From positions 702,742 through 766,741 of the forward strand of contig CBDDEJ010000009.1 in assembly GCA_965226915.1 (NCBI GenBank): 64,000 nucleotides of DNA, written 5' to 3'. Positions 26,023 to 35,440 of this stretch are shown one piece after another (position 1 is the stretch's first letter; each line of letters begins with the position of its first letter). Below the pieces are notes generated by a model. That model was not told the origin of the DNA and searched no databases. It worked only from the letters and a program-made list of their open reading frames with translations. This DNA comes from Io17-Chloro-G2 sp965226915. GTDB lineage: Bacteria > Chloroflexota > Dehalococcoidia > Lucifugimonadales > UBA3495. Both the position numbers and the translations under genes were made by a program.

Positions 26023-26973
26023 CTAGCTATACCGCACTCGGGGATCGAACCAAGTGTAGCTGAGGTCGACGATCAGATTGATGACCATAATTGCTAAACC
26101 GTAGAACAGTACGTTGATCTGGAGCTGGGTCATGTCCGAGTTGGTGATAGCCTGGATTATAGACCGGCCGACACCCGGCAACCCAAAGATGTTTTCAATG
26201 ATGATGCTCCCATTTACCAGACCGGCGATGCTCGCTCCCCAAATTGTGATGACGGGGATCAATGAGTTCTTAAGGACGTGGCGTATCATAACTACCCTTT
26301 CGGACAGCCCTTTGGCCCGGGCAGTACGAACGTAGTCCTGGCGCAGCACCTCCAGCACCGTGGAGCGGGTCATGCGCATCTTCGTGGCCGAGCCAGAAAG
26401 CCCGATAATGGCCGACGGTATGAGAAATTGCTGCAAGTTCGTGATGGGGTCCTCCCAGATGGGCATATAGCCGAAAGGCGGTGCCCAAAGAAACCAATAC
26501 GCCCCAAAGATGATCACCAAGGTGGCGATCCAGAACGAGGGCGCCGCCAGCATTCCAATGCTCGTCGTCCTCAGGAGATAGTCCAACCATGTGTCTTGGC
26601 GAATAGCGGAGATGACACCGATGGGGATTGCTACGATGATGGAGAGGATCTGGCTGAACACAATCAGCTCAATGCTGATGGGCATGGCTCTGAGCAACTG
26701 GTCAATTACCGGGCGCCCGGTGTAAAGCGAGACACCCGCGTCCAGGTGGAGCAAGCCCCACAACCACTTCCCGTACTGAACGTACAGAGGCTGATTCAGG
26801 CCTAGCCTCTCTCGCATCAACTCCATCTGCTCCGGCCGGAGGTTTGTTCCCTCCTCAATCTGGGCCAGGATGGCATCTCCGGGGACGATGTGCATCAAGA
26901 AGAAGGTGAGGGTGACAACCAGGAATACTGTGGGGACCATCAGCAGCAAACGGCGGACGATGTAGCCTGTCAT
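26023..26973 (-). CDS. oligopeptide ABC transporter permease, DppB type (operon B)
   Basis: A 316-residue permease starting MTGYIVRRLLLMVPTVFLVV, with the motif SIIIENIFGLPGVGRSIIQA near residue 255 and the C-terminal DPRVRYS. Six helices are expected. It lies about 100 bp after the binding-protein stop and 9 bp before the DppC gene, in the normal SBP-DppB-DppC order. Confidence 0.92.
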   Translation of the reverse strand: MTGYIVRRLLLMVPTVFLVVTLTFFLMHIVPGDAILAQIEEGTNLRPEQMELMRERLGLNQPLYVQYGKWLWGLLHLDAGVSLYTGRPVIDQLLRAMPISIELIVFSQILSIIVAIPIGVISAIRQDTWLDYLLRTTSIGMLAAPSFWIATLVIIFGAYWFLWAPPFGYMPIWEDPITNLQQFLIPSAIIGLSGSATKMRMTRSTVLEVLRQDYVRTARAKGLSERVVMIRHVLKNSLIPVITIWGASIAGLVNGSIIIENIFGLPGVGRSIIQAITNSDMTQLQINVLFYGLAIMVINLIVDLSYTWFDPRVRYS

Positions 26974-27075
26974 GCTGGCGGACTCCTTATCTGTACCACA
27001 CCATCCCCCCCGCGGTTCCGGCGGGTAAGGGATGGTGACTGGTTAAAACTGGCGTGGCCGCGGGGCCGGTTTTCT

Positions 27076-28839
27076 CTAGGGCTCGATCCAGACGTACTTT
27101 TCGTCTGGCTCGTCTGAGGCGACGTCGACCAAGGCAAAGTTCTTCACCCTGCCCTGGACCAATTGTTGCTGCACTCGCTCGGGACTGGGAACATAAAGTG
27201 CCTGTTCGGCGCAATAGCGAGAGAACTCCTTGGTGATGGCTCCCCGCTTCTCACGGTTGAACTCCACTTCCTGCTGAGCCATCCACTGAGTCACCTTCGG
27301 ATCGTCCACTCGCATAAAGTTCCTGGGGCCACCGGGCACAAAGCCGCTAAGCATCTCGTCCGGCTCCACGCCTGTGCTGTGGGGCTGTTGCACCGTGTCG
27401 AAGTTCCCCTCGATCACCCGGGGACGCCCCTGGCCCACTGGAATGGGATTGATCGTGACGTCGAACCCCGCGTCCTGGAGATCGGCCTGCCTCATTACCG
27501 CGATGTCCTGATTGTCCTGGCTGTAGCTGGTGAACATCATGATCTCGAACTTGAACTCGCCGGGGCCGAAGCCGGCTTCGGCGAGAAGGGCTTTCGCCTT
27601 CTCCGGGTCGTAGGGATAGAGCTCTCTCAGCTCATCCTGTTCCAAAGAGAAGCCGCGGAGGGCGGAAGGTATGCACGCGTTGTATTTCCCCCGGCCACTA
27701 TACAGGTCTTCGATGACTCGTTCGTCATTCACGGCGAACAACACGGCCAAGCGGACCCGGACGTCCTGCCACTTGGGCAGATCCATGTTGAACATGAGGG
27801 CGTCAGTGGTATTGGCCAGACCCGTGGTCTCCCGTAACCTGACATTGGGTACAGCGTTGACGATGCGATCGAAGTCTTCCGGCCTCCTGGGGACATAGTA
27901 GTCTAGTTGCCCGGAGACGAAGGCAGCCTCCTGGGCAGAGCGGTCAGGGAGGACGATCCACTTCATGGATTCCAGGTAGGGATAGGGCTGCTCCCAGTAG
28001 TCGGGGTTTCGGACATATGTGTAGCTGGCGCCCGGCTGCGCCTCATCGTACAGGAACGGACCTGTACCCACCAGGCTGTCCTGGGCTACGCCGAAGTCCG
28101 CTCCCTTAAAGTCCACGAAATCCTGGTTGGTGATCCAGGCTGCCTCACCATCGGCGATCCTGTGGAGCCAAGAGGCTAGGGGCCTGTCAATGGTCTGGAC
28201 CACGGTGTACCGGTCTGGTGTCTCGACACTGAGGAGACCGTCATAGAAGCCCGAGAACCGGGATGAATCTTCGTGCATACGCTTCCAGGCTCGCGCGACG
28301 TCCTCGGAGGTCAACTCCCGCCCGTTAAGGGGCTCATCTTTGTGCCAGGCCACGCCTTTGCGCAACTTGAACGTGAAGACCGTTCCACCGCCGCTGATAT
28401 CCCAACTCTCGGCAAGGGAGGGGTAAAGGATGAGGTCTCCGTACCGCGCGTTCTCGGGAGATGCCAGCGACTTGTATCGGATTACCCGGTTATGGGTGAG
28501 GTGCACGTGGTTGGTAGTCAGAGACAAGCTGGTGGCGTGGGGATCGAAGGTGGGCGGCTCAGCAGTCTGCGCCACCGTCAGCTGCCCGCCGTATTTGGGT
28601 TGATCCGACACCACTGGCACGGGGACCTGGGTCGGGGTTGGCGTGGGGACCTGGGTCGCGGCCGCGCCGGTTGTTGGCACCGACGTCGGCGGATCGGGAT
28701 ACTGGGTGACAACCGGCGCGGCCGCGGCGGGGCCTGTGGCCCCCTCCTCAGATGTGCCACAGGCGACTGCCGCCAGCATCAAACCAGCAACCATGGCCCC
28801 AATCACGAACCCACGCTTGGTCCACAACAGTTTAAACAT
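27076..28839 (-). CDS. ABC transporter substrate-binding lipoprotein, SBP_bac_5 family (operon B)
   Basis: A 587-residue binding protein with lipobox AVAC (Cys27) and a long Thr/Pro/Val linker to about residue 75. The family-5 signature regions include GGQLTVAQTAEPPTFDPHAT, FKLRKGVAWHKDEPLNGREL and YDPEKAKALLAEAGFGPGEF. Its length equals that of the operon A protein but the sequences are clearly divergent, so the two transporters probably differ in substrate. It feeds the permease pair downstream; no ATPase gene lies nearby. Confidence 0.93.
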   Translation of the reverse strand: MFKLLWTKRGFVIGAMVAGLMLAAVACGTSEEGATGPAAAAPVVTQYPDPPTSVPTTGAAATQVPTPTPTQVPVPVVSDQPKYGGQLTVAQTAEPPTFDPHATSLSLTTNHVHLTHNRVIRYKSLASPENARYGDLILYPSLAESWDISGGGTVFTFKLRKGVAWHKDEPLNGRELTSEDVARAWKRMHEDSSRFSGFYDGLLSVETPDRYTVVQTIDRPLASWLHRIADGEAAWITNQDFVDFKGADFGVAQDSLVGTGPFLYDEAQPGASYTYVRNPDYWEQPYPYLESMKWIVLPDRSAQEAAFVSGQLDYYVPRRPEDFDRIVNAVPNVRLRETTGLANTTDALMFNMDLPKWQDVRVRLAVLFAVNDERVIEDLYSGRGKYNACIPSALRGFSLEQDELRELYPYDPEKAKALLAEAGFGPGEFKFEIMMFTSYSQDNQDIAVMRQADLQDAGFDVTINPIPVGQGRPRVIEGNFDTVQQPHSTGVEPDEMLSGFVPGGPRNFMRVDDPKVTQWMAQQEVEFNREKRGAITKEFSRYCAEQALYVPSPERVQQQLVQGRVKNFALVDVASDEPDEKYVWIEP

Positions 28840-29228
28840 GACTTACCTCATCCGAATGTGATAGACCCACGACTCCGATTTACCTGAAAATGAGATGCGG
28901 AAAAACTATCCGAATGGATGTAATAATAGGTTACTCACGTATCGTTAATTCCTGTTTCAAAAGATGTTGCAGGCATTTGTACTCTTAGGGTGCTATTTTG
29001 TCAATCACTGGATTCCATAAATTGTAATTATTCCAAATAATGTAGACAGCGCAGAGCTAGAAGATTACTATATTGTGGATCTAGACCGTTCGATTACGAA
29101 ATAACTAAGTATGTTCGCTTGTAAAACGCCAAATTACGATACAGTCCCGTCCAACGGGTCTCCGCTTATCGATCCTGTTAGGTGAGACCATGTTCCATAA
29201 CGGTCGATGATAAAACAGGAGGGGTAAT
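28840..29228. other. AT-rich divergent intergenic region
   Basis: Markedly more AT-rich than its surroundings (about 28900-29100), between operon B (minus) and the DUF35-thiolase pair (plus). It should hold both promoters; no protein gene or hairpin that I can support. Confidence 0.6.
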
Positions 29229-29639
29229 ATGCCCAAGATAATCCCGGTTGCGGATGATCTGAGCAAGCCATTTTGGGACGCCGTCAACGAAAAACGGCTG
29301 ATCTTGCAAAATTGCACTGCCTGCAACCGGCTCCAGTACCCGCCGCGGCAGTCATGCCTAGCCTGCGGCTCCGGCGAAAAACTGGAATGGACAGACGTGG
29401 AGGGCAAGGGCCACATCTCTACCTCCATCGTTATCGAAGACGGCCGCCTGAACCGGCGCATGCCCGATCAACCCTACAATCTGGCGCTGATAACCCTGGA
29501 CGAAGACACCAGCATCAATTTTTACTCAAACCTTCCCGGAATTCCTCCCTACGAGGCCCCGGGGGAGGCGGCGGTCCAGGTGATCTTTGAAGAAGTGGCG
29601 CCGGACCAGCTCATCCACGAATGGCAGGTGGTCGGATAG
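29229..29639 (+). CDS. DUF35 / OB-fold zinc-ribbon protein (acyl-CoA associated)
   Basis: A 136-residue protein with the DUF35 layout: an N-terminal helix (KPFWDAVNEKRLILQNCTAC), a rubredoxin-like zinc ribbon with CTAC and CLAC pairs, and an OB-fold (WTDVEGKGHISTSIVIEDGR, GEAAVQVIFEEV). Such proteins partner with thiolase-like or HMG-CoA synthase-type enzymes and help bind acyl-CoA or channel substrate. The thiolase gene follows after 41 bp on the same strand, which supports that role. Ribosome site GGAGGGG precedes the ATG. Confidence 0.88.
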   Translation: MPKIIPVADDLSKPFWDAVNEKRLILQNCTACNRLQYPPRQSCLACGSGEKLEWTDVEGKGHISTSIVIEDGRLNRRMPDQPYNLALITLDEDTSINFYSNLPGIPPYEAPGEAAVQVIFEEVAPDQLIHEWQVVG

Positions 29640-29680
29640 CCGGCCCTTTTCCTCCCATGTGACCAGATAATAGGTGAATC

Positions 29681-30997
29681 ATGGCTACACAAGACCAATA
29701 TCAGTGGCGCAGAGATAAAGACGGACTGGGAGTTTGGGAGGCCCGGGGTAAGGTCGCCGTGGCCGGTTACGGACATTCTCCCGTTGACCGCCGGTGGGAC
29801 GGAACCTCCATGGACAAGACCCTGGGTGCCTATTCCATGCTCGCTTGCGAGCGCGCCATGGAGGATGCGGGCGTAACCCCGGACCAGATCGACGGTGTTA
29901 TCTGTTGCCAAAGCCACATCGCCGGCGGCGCTGGAGGTTCCTCGTCCAATTGGGCGCCAAGGCCATACTTCGACGCGCCCTACGACTCGGAATGGGGCCT
30001 CACCTTGATCAACGCCGAGTGGCTGGTCAAAAACATGGAGTTGCCCAACGTCAAATACACCCCGGCCAACGTGCCCGCCATCGGAGAGATGATGGGTCTT
30101 GCCGCCCAGTCAGTGGCCGACGGACGTTGCACCACCTGTTTGGTGATATACCCCACGGGCAACCTCGAAGGCAGGTATCGCCGCGGCGGGGAGAACGCCG
30201 AGGACTACGCCAAGGGCGGACGCCAGTGGACCGTGCCCTGGGGTAACCACGGGGGAAACGACTTCATCAACATCTTCCCCCACAATCAGTACTGCCTCAA
30301 GTACGGTGGGACCCACGACGACCTGGCCCCGTTCGTGATCAACCAGCATCGCAACGGGCTTATGACGCCTTGGGGGTTCAACGCCAGCAACGGGATCGAC
30401 CAGCTTACGCTAGAGGACTACCTATCGTCCCGGTATATCCTGAATCCACTGCGGTTGTGGGACTGCGACCGGCCGGTCAACGCATCGGCAGCCTACCTGT
30501 TCACCACGGCCGAGCGCGCCCGGGACATGAAGCAGCCGCCCGTTTACGTGCTGAACCATTCCCAGCACAACTTCCCTAACCGGACCACCCAGCCGGACTT
30601 GGACGAGATCGAGGACTGGACGGACCGCGCCGCGAAAAGGATGTACGAGGGTGCAGGGATGGGTCCCTCGGACGTGCACGTTTTCAACCCTTACGACGGT
30701 TACGCCACCATGAGCCAGTTCTACCTAGAGGCGTTCCAGTGGCACGGCGTGAAGCGGGGCGATGCCTTCGCTTTTTACAAAGGCGATATACGGGTTGAAG
30801 GTCTCCATCCCCTAAGCTCCGGCGGTGGCAATCTTGGCAATGGCCGCACCCGCACCGCCATGTACACCGACAGCATCGAGCAGCTAAGGGGCACGGCCGG
30901 GCGCAGGCAGGTCACGGTGAAGGCAGAGACGGCGCTGGCGGCCTTCTCCACGCCCAGCAGCGGTGGTTGGATGATGTTCGGCAAGCACGCCAGTTAG
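29681..30997 (+). CDS. thiolase-like / lipid-transfer acetyl-CoA acetyltransferase family protein
   Basis: A 438-residue thiolase-superfamily protein (SCP-x/lipid-transfer type). Features seen: VAVAGYGHSPVDRRWDG at the start, LACERAMEDAGVTPDQIDGV, the MMGLAAQSVADGRCTTCLVI segment, and HPLSSGGGNLGNGRTRT near the C-terminus, where the thiolase GGGxxxG glycine loop normally lies. The usual N-terminal nucleophile cysteine is not obvious, as in several DUF35-linked thiolases that act in retro-aldol or side-chain cleavage steps. It pairs with the DUF35 protein 41 bp upstream. Substrate not known. Confidence 0.85.
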   Translation: MATQDQYQWRRDKDGLGVWEARGKVAVAGYGHSPVDRRWDGTSMDKTLGAYSMLACERAMEDAGVTPDQIDGVICCQSHIAGGAGGSSSNWAPRPYFDAPYDSEWGLTLINAEWLVKNMELPNVKYTPANVPAIGEMMGLAAQSVADGRCTTCLVIYPTGNLEGRYRRGGENAEDYAKGGRQWTVPWGNHGGNDFINIFPHNQYCLKYGGTHDDLAPFVINQHRNGLMTPWGFNASNGIDQLTLEDYLSSRYILNPLRLWDCDRPVNASAAYLFTTAERARDMKQPPVYVLNHSQHNFPNRTTQPDLDEIEDWTDRAAKRMYEGAGMGPSDVHVFNPYDGYATMSQFYLEAFQWHGVKRGDAFAFYKGDIRVEGLHPLSSGGGNLGNGRTRTAMYTDSIEQLRGTAGRRQVTVKAETALAAFSTPSSGGWMMFGKHAS

Positions 30998-31031
30998 GTT
31001 TGGGGAACCTGAAATAGCATCGCCTGAAGAC

Positions 31032-31286
31032 ATGAAAGTCTCGGTTTACATAGCGACGAGTCTCGATGGCTTCATCGCCCGGAAAGCCGGCGGCCTTGAT
31101 TGGCTGCCAGGCGCGCAAGAAGGCGTCGGCAGGAATTGGCTGACCAGGCCGCCGATAAGTTGGTCAGGTTCAACATCGGGAAGACCGCTGAATATGAGGA
31201 GCGAGCTAGATCCTGTGAGGGCGCCATTACTGCAAGAGCGATTGCAAATCCTCTTGCAATCGCTCTTGACGACGAGGGCACCATAA
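31032..31286 (+). pseudogene. RibD-C / dihydrofolate-reductase-like remnant
   Basis: The first 27 residues, MKVSVYIATSLDGFIARKAG followed by GLDWLPG, are the standard start of RibD C-terminal/DHFR-like proteins (about 180 residues). The match ends there; the rest of the frame is unrelated. This is a truncated N-terminal fragment, and the sequence from about 31120 on belongs to something else, marking a deletion junction. Confidence 0.65.
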
Positions 31287-31563
31287 TGTGTGAGCGAGCC
31301 ATCATGTATAGCTGGGGAGGAATGCTTAGGGGCACTACCAAGAACTATGGGGGTATTGGACCCTGGATGCCGGTGGTCCCAGGCCTGCCGAAGAAGGAGA
31401 AAACGCCGGCGGCGCCAGCCTATTTGTGAACCAGATATCGATGCGTGAAACGTCCTGGGAGACGCCCTCCGCGACATCTTGGACCCTCAAAGGGACCCAA
31501 TAGACACGGGGGTACCCACCGTGCCTTGCACAGTTCACCGGATCGCTTGGTTGAGGGGTCAAT

Positions 31564-31920
31564 TTGATCTTGGAAAGCTCTAAACGAGCCGTTGGTCGGA
31601 CCTTGACTTTGGACCTAGCTTCAGAAAGGTACAAACAGGGGAAATGCCCCTGTTGTGGAAAGAGTAGAGGGCAGACAAAGGGCTTGGAATACCGTACCAG
31701 ATCAAACGACCTCTACTGCCATACCTGCAAGAGGCGCTGGCCCGTGGAATTGGATTTAGCCGATCTGCAGCGCGAACTACAAATTGCTGTGCGGTCGGCA
31801 CCAAAACCCCGCCTCCAGGAGGACTTTGACTTAGATCCACAATATAAAAGGCCTGGCGTTCAGGCGAAAAAAAGTGCGTTGAGACGATTGGTTAGGCGCA
31901 TCGTTTGGAGGAGGTCGTAA
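31564..31920 (+). CDS. zinc-finger hypothetical protein
   Basis: A 118-residue basic protein with two cysteine pairs: CPCCGKSRGQTKG and CHTCKRRWPVEL, a zinc ribbon at about residues 28-60, then a helix and a C-terminal basic tail (RRLVRRIVWRRS). The ribbon plus basic tail suggests nucleic-acid contact. First of three small zinc-finger-bearing genes within about 1.1 kb on the plus strand. Confidence 0.6.
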   Translation: MILESSKRAVGRTLTLDLASERYKQGKCPCCGKSRGQTKGLEYRTRSNDLYCHTCKRRWPVELDLADLQRELQIAVRSAPKPRLQEDFDLDPQYKRPGVQAKKSALRRLVRRIVWRRS

Positions 31921-32096
31921 GGAAAAGTCACCCGCCCTTCGAGGGTCGGGCCTGTTTTCTGCCCGCCCAAGGGATAGAGTGGGCAAGAGGTCGCTGTGAC
32001 ACCTGCGACGCCTGAGCTATCCGGCCACCCGTGGGCAGCGCGTGGCGATGGGCTTCCCGCAGTGCGCAATTCACGAGGCGGTAGTAAGATACCCAC

Positions 32097-32393
32097 ATGT
32101 TGGACTTGAAGTGCTGGCTGCAAGACCAAGGGTTAACTGTGAGGGAGTTGGCCGTGGAGCTCAAGGTGCCGCTCAAGACGGCGCAGGATTGGGCCTATCG
32201 AGGAGTGGCACCGTCAGCAGTGAACCAGGCCAGCCTCACGGCTTACATCACGTTGCACTGTGCCCACCACTGGGTAATCGCGGTGCCCGATGGTCCCACG
32301 AGCGAAGGCGTTTGTCGGCGCTGCGGTCATCACAGGGAGTTCGTGAACTCCCTGGAATACGTGTCACCATGGGGCAAGGCCAGAGCGGCGTAG
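32097..32393 (+). CDS. HTH protein with C-terminal zinc finger
   Basis: A 98-residue protein. The N-terminal half is a helix-turn-helix (VRELAVELKVPLKTAQDWAY) and the second half has CAHHWVIAVPDGPTSEGVCR followed by RCGHHREFVN, a C-x2-H...C-x2-C finger whose SxGVCxxCGxxxxF core recurs in small Chloroflexota proteins. Probably a DNA-binding regulator. Confidence 0.65.
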   Translation: MLDLKCWLQDQGLTVRELAVELKVPLKTAQDWAYRGVAPSAVNQASLTAYITLHCAHHWVIAVPDGPTSEGVCRRCGHHREFVNSLEYVSPWGKARAA

Positions 32394-32429
32394 CCTCCGC
32401 GAATTCGACCCTAAGATGCGTCGGGAGTA

Positions 32430-32624
32430 GTGCAGGTGAGTCAAACACAAGGTGAAGGCGAACACTGCCCGACTTGCGGCACGCTCCTCTCTGCCGACTT
32501 GATGGACGAGTTGAATCGGAGCCGCGTGTCGGAAGCCTCGGTACAGTGTCCGACTTCGGGTTGTCCACGAGTACTGTATAAGGTCCGTGAATCGGGGAGC
32601 ACGTATCGCCTGGAGTGGCAATAA
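32430..32624 (+). CDS. small zinc-finger hypothetical protein (64 aa)
   Basis: A 64-residue protein with CPTCGTLLS near the start and CPTSGCPRVLYK further on, a split four-cysteine zinc site. The ATG/GTG start is uncertain; a GTG at 32435 is close to the likely ribosome site. Third of the zinc-finger cluster. Function unknown. Confidence 0.45.
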   Translation: MQVSQTQGEGEHCPTCGTLLSADLMDELNRSRVSEASVQCPTSGCPRVLYKVRESGSTYRLEWQ

Positions 32625-32769
32625 CCGGGTGACTGTGCCCGCCAAACACACCACAGACGTATAACTAGCATTTGTCCAAGGGTCGTGGGCGAGTGACCGT
32701 GTGGAGCGGTGACGCTCTACCAGAGTCAGGGGCGAGGTCCTCAATGGAGGCGCTACTCACCAGGTACCT

Positions 32770-33164
32770 CTACTTCATCGCATTAAACTCATCGTTGTAT
32801 CTCTGGGTCTTATCCACATACTCGAATCCTACTGGTGCTGGATAGCCATGGCTAGGTTCGATGTGAGCCTGTTCACCGTAAAGGTTCCAGCTATAAAGGA
32901 CAACCATGTTAAGAATCCCGCGAAGCAAAATCAGGTCCTGCCACTGGCCATCATAGAAACCTTCGTCCAGCAGCGGATCTATCTGACGGGGTTCCTCGGT
33001 GATGTAGGTCGCTCCATCTTCCACAAGATAGGTTTCATCAAAGCGCGGATAGACAAATACGACTCCGTCTTCCGAGATATTAAGTCTCTGAGGGGGTGCA
33101 AACGACCAATCCCAACCCTCGCTTTTCGTAACCTGGTCAACAGCCCTTCCAGTCCATTTCTTAA
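32770..33164 (-). pseudogene. hypothetical protein truncated by IS1380 left end
   Basis: The minus frame ends at 32770 and reads back to the IS boundary without a start: KKWTGRAVDQVTKSEGWDWS, FAPPQRLNISEDGVVFVYPR and ILNMVVLYSWNLYGEQAHIE. The frame is open and protein-like. On the far side of the IS a minus frame (SALIRGRKRHL, about 34887-34920) would join in phase if the element is removed with one TTA-like duplication. The family is unknown; it is a 5'-interrupted gene. Confidence 0.55.
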
Positions 33165-34886
33165 CCCGAATCCACCGATAGAGGGCGTGTCGCGACAGGG
33201 CGGATAGGGAAGGAAGTGCTCCTCTGAATCTGGGATAATGGTTTTATAACAGAAAACCGACCAGAAACAAGGAGCACCCAATAGATGCGACCACGCAACC
33301 ACCTCGACCGCATCCACATCACCTTCGACGACCACCGCCTGGTCAACAATGCCGGCCTGCTCCTTCCCGCCACCTTGGCCTTGCACCTCGGCCTTGTCCC
33401 AACTGGTTGACCGGCGCCTGGACCTGGGCCGGGCCCCAGGCCGAGCCAACACCGGTGACAAGATGATGACGCTGGTGGCATCTGCGTTGGCGGGCGGCGA
33501 CTGCATCGACGACGCCGATGCGCTGCGCGCCGGCGGGACAGCCTGCACCCTGGGCAGTGTGGTCAAGGCGCCCTCCACCCTGGGCGCCTTCCTGCGCAGC
33601 TTTTCGCTGGGGCCACGTCCGCCAACTGGACCGGGTGAGCCGCGAGTTGCTGGCCCGGGCCTGGCAGGCCGGAGCCGGACCCGGCGACGCACCATTTACC
33701 ATCGACCTTGATTCGACGATCTGCGAGACCTACGGACTGGCCAAGGAGGGCGCCCGCCACCACGGCTACACCGGCGCCCGGGGCTATCACCCGCTGTTGG
33801 CCGGCGCCGCCGGCGGCGGCGACGTGCTGATGTCCCGGCTGCGCGAGGGCCGCGCCAACACCGCCCGCGGGGCCGCCCACTTCCTGCGGGAGACGGTGGG
33901 GCGGGTGCGCTACGCTGGCGCCAGCGGGCAGATCACCCTGCGGGCCGACAGCGGCTTCTATACCCACGCCGTGGTCGCCGTCTGCCGCAAGCTGGACGTG
34001 CGCTTCTCCATCACCATCCGCCAGCACAAAAGCCTGCGCAATCTCATCGAGGCCATACCCGAAGCTGCCTGGACGCCGATTCCCTACTGGATGGACGGCG
34101 CGGCCGCTGTGGCCGAGACGACTTATACCCCCTTCCAGAGTGAGCCGGACGCCGCGCCGGTGCGGCTCATCGTCCGGCGGGTGCAGCCGACCCCCGGTTC
34201 CCAACCGGCCCTCTTCGCCACCTACAGTTATCACGGCTTCATCACCGACCGGGACGGAGAGACCCTGGAACTGGAGGCCGACCACCGCCGCCACGCCGAG
34301 ATCGAGAATGCGATACGCGACCTCAAGTACGGCGTCGGGTTGAACCACATGCCGTCCGGCCGCTTCGCCGCCAACGGCGCCTGGCTGGCCGTCCAGGTGA
34401 TGGCCCACAACCTGGCCCGCTGGACCGCGCGCATCGGCCTGGGCGAGCAGATCGTGACCACCAAGACCCTCAGGCGACGGTTCTTCTCCCTGGCCGGACG
34501 GCTCACCCGCTCGGCGCGCCGCCTCACCCTGCATCTGCCCCAGCGCTGGCCTTGGGAAACCCAGTTCAGTCGCGCCCTGGCCCGGCTGCGCGCCCTGCCA
34601 CTCCCAGCCTGACGACCCGTCTGCAACTGACCCGCCATCCGGCCAACTGAACGTCCCGGCAAACTCGCGCCAGTCCCGGTCCGCGAGCGCCTCTTCCCGT
34701 GTCCTATCCCGCCATCTCGCTCAGCACAGCCACTGCAGACCGCCATCGGCGCCCCCAAAAGCGCCTGCGACCGCCCGCCAACCTCCCGTCTACCCGAATT
34801 CGAGCCCGGATCATCGCGCCTGCAACTCCCTCCCCCCTCTTCCGCTGTCCTCACGCCCTCCATCCGGGTCCATCGGTGGATTCGGA
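33165..34886. mobile_element. degenerate IS1380-family insertion sequence
   Basis: Bounded by inverted repeats CCGAATCCACCGAT (33166-33179) and ATCGGTGGATTCGG (34872-34885). Flanks read TTAA on the left and GTAA on the right, an imperfect 4-bp duplication, as IS1380 elements make 4-bp repeats. Carries one transposase gene broken by two frameshifts, so it is inactive. Confidence 0.75.
33285..34612 (+). pseudogene. IS1380-family transposase, two frameshifts
   Basis: Starts MRPRNHLDRIHITFDDHRL at 33285, stops at about 33408 but continues in the next frame as LVDRRLDLGRAPGRANTGDK (shift near 33395), then passes to a third frame near 33600 as RWGHVRQLDRVSRELLARAW. DDE-type motifs are present: FTIDLDSTICETYG (first Asp), ITLRADSGFY (second Asp) and HAEIENAIRDLKYG (Glu). 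High-GC codon use (about 68% GC) differs from neighbours and points to transfer from another lineage. Not functional as read. Confidence 0.88.
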
Positions 34887-34968
34887 GTAAGGTGCCGTTT
34901 CCGACCACGAATAAGGGCTGAACAAACTTTTAGCTCTGGTGCTTCGACACCCGGCGGGGGACAACGAA
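34613..34968. other. IS1380 right end and short intergenic stretch
   Basis: Non-coding right portion of the IS up to about 34886, then about 80 bp before the helicase-like fragment. No further gene supported. Confidence 0.6.
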
Positions 34969-35440
34969 ATGACACCTCTTGATCAGATTCGTCAGCAATT
35001 ACGCAAATGGCTTGTCGAGGTGTTCGAAACAGTTGTGGAAACCGAGCCACTACCCACAGGAGGGGTCCGATCTTTGGTGCCCTGGCTTGAAAGGGAGCTT
35101 GTTACTCAGACGCCACCCGGCTCCGGAAAGACTCATATCGCCGCTGAGGAAGCAAACCGTCTTTTTGAGGAGCACAAATTAGCAACGTTAATTCTGGTGC
35201 TGTCGCATGATGTTGCGGACGCGGTCCCGTTAAGAAGAGGATGGGCACACTGGCAAGGCCACGCAAGAATGTGTCAAGCGGCCAGAGAGGCCGCTGGTTA
35301 TCGGAATAAGGGGTACGATCTCGAATTTTGGTGCGACTGCGACTACAGTGAACGGTTTAAAAGCGACCGGCCCACGGTCGCCCCTCTAGACTACATTTTC
35401 GCCCCGGACCATTTAATACCTCTTGGAGGCGCTACCGATG
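34969..35440 (+). pseudogene. helicase/ATPase N-terminal fragment (Walker A)
   Basis: From ATG 34969 the frame holds a P-loop (TQTPPGSGKTHIAAEEANRL) and a following strand-helix ATLILVLSHDVADAVP, as at the start of DinG/Rad3-like or phage-type superfamily 2 helicases, then CQAAREAAGYRNKGY and CDCDYSERFKSDRP. The match fades after DYIFAPDHLIPLGG, where sequence antisense to the nirK fragment begins. The frame then stops at 35514. It is a fragment of a longer gene cut at a rearrangement junction near 35440. Confidence 0.6.

Noticed and set aside
33563..34534. Long minus-strand open frame (323 codons) opposite the IS1380 transposase
   Set aside because: Antisense shadow in high-GC coding sequence; no family-like motifs, while the plus strand has the DDE motifs.
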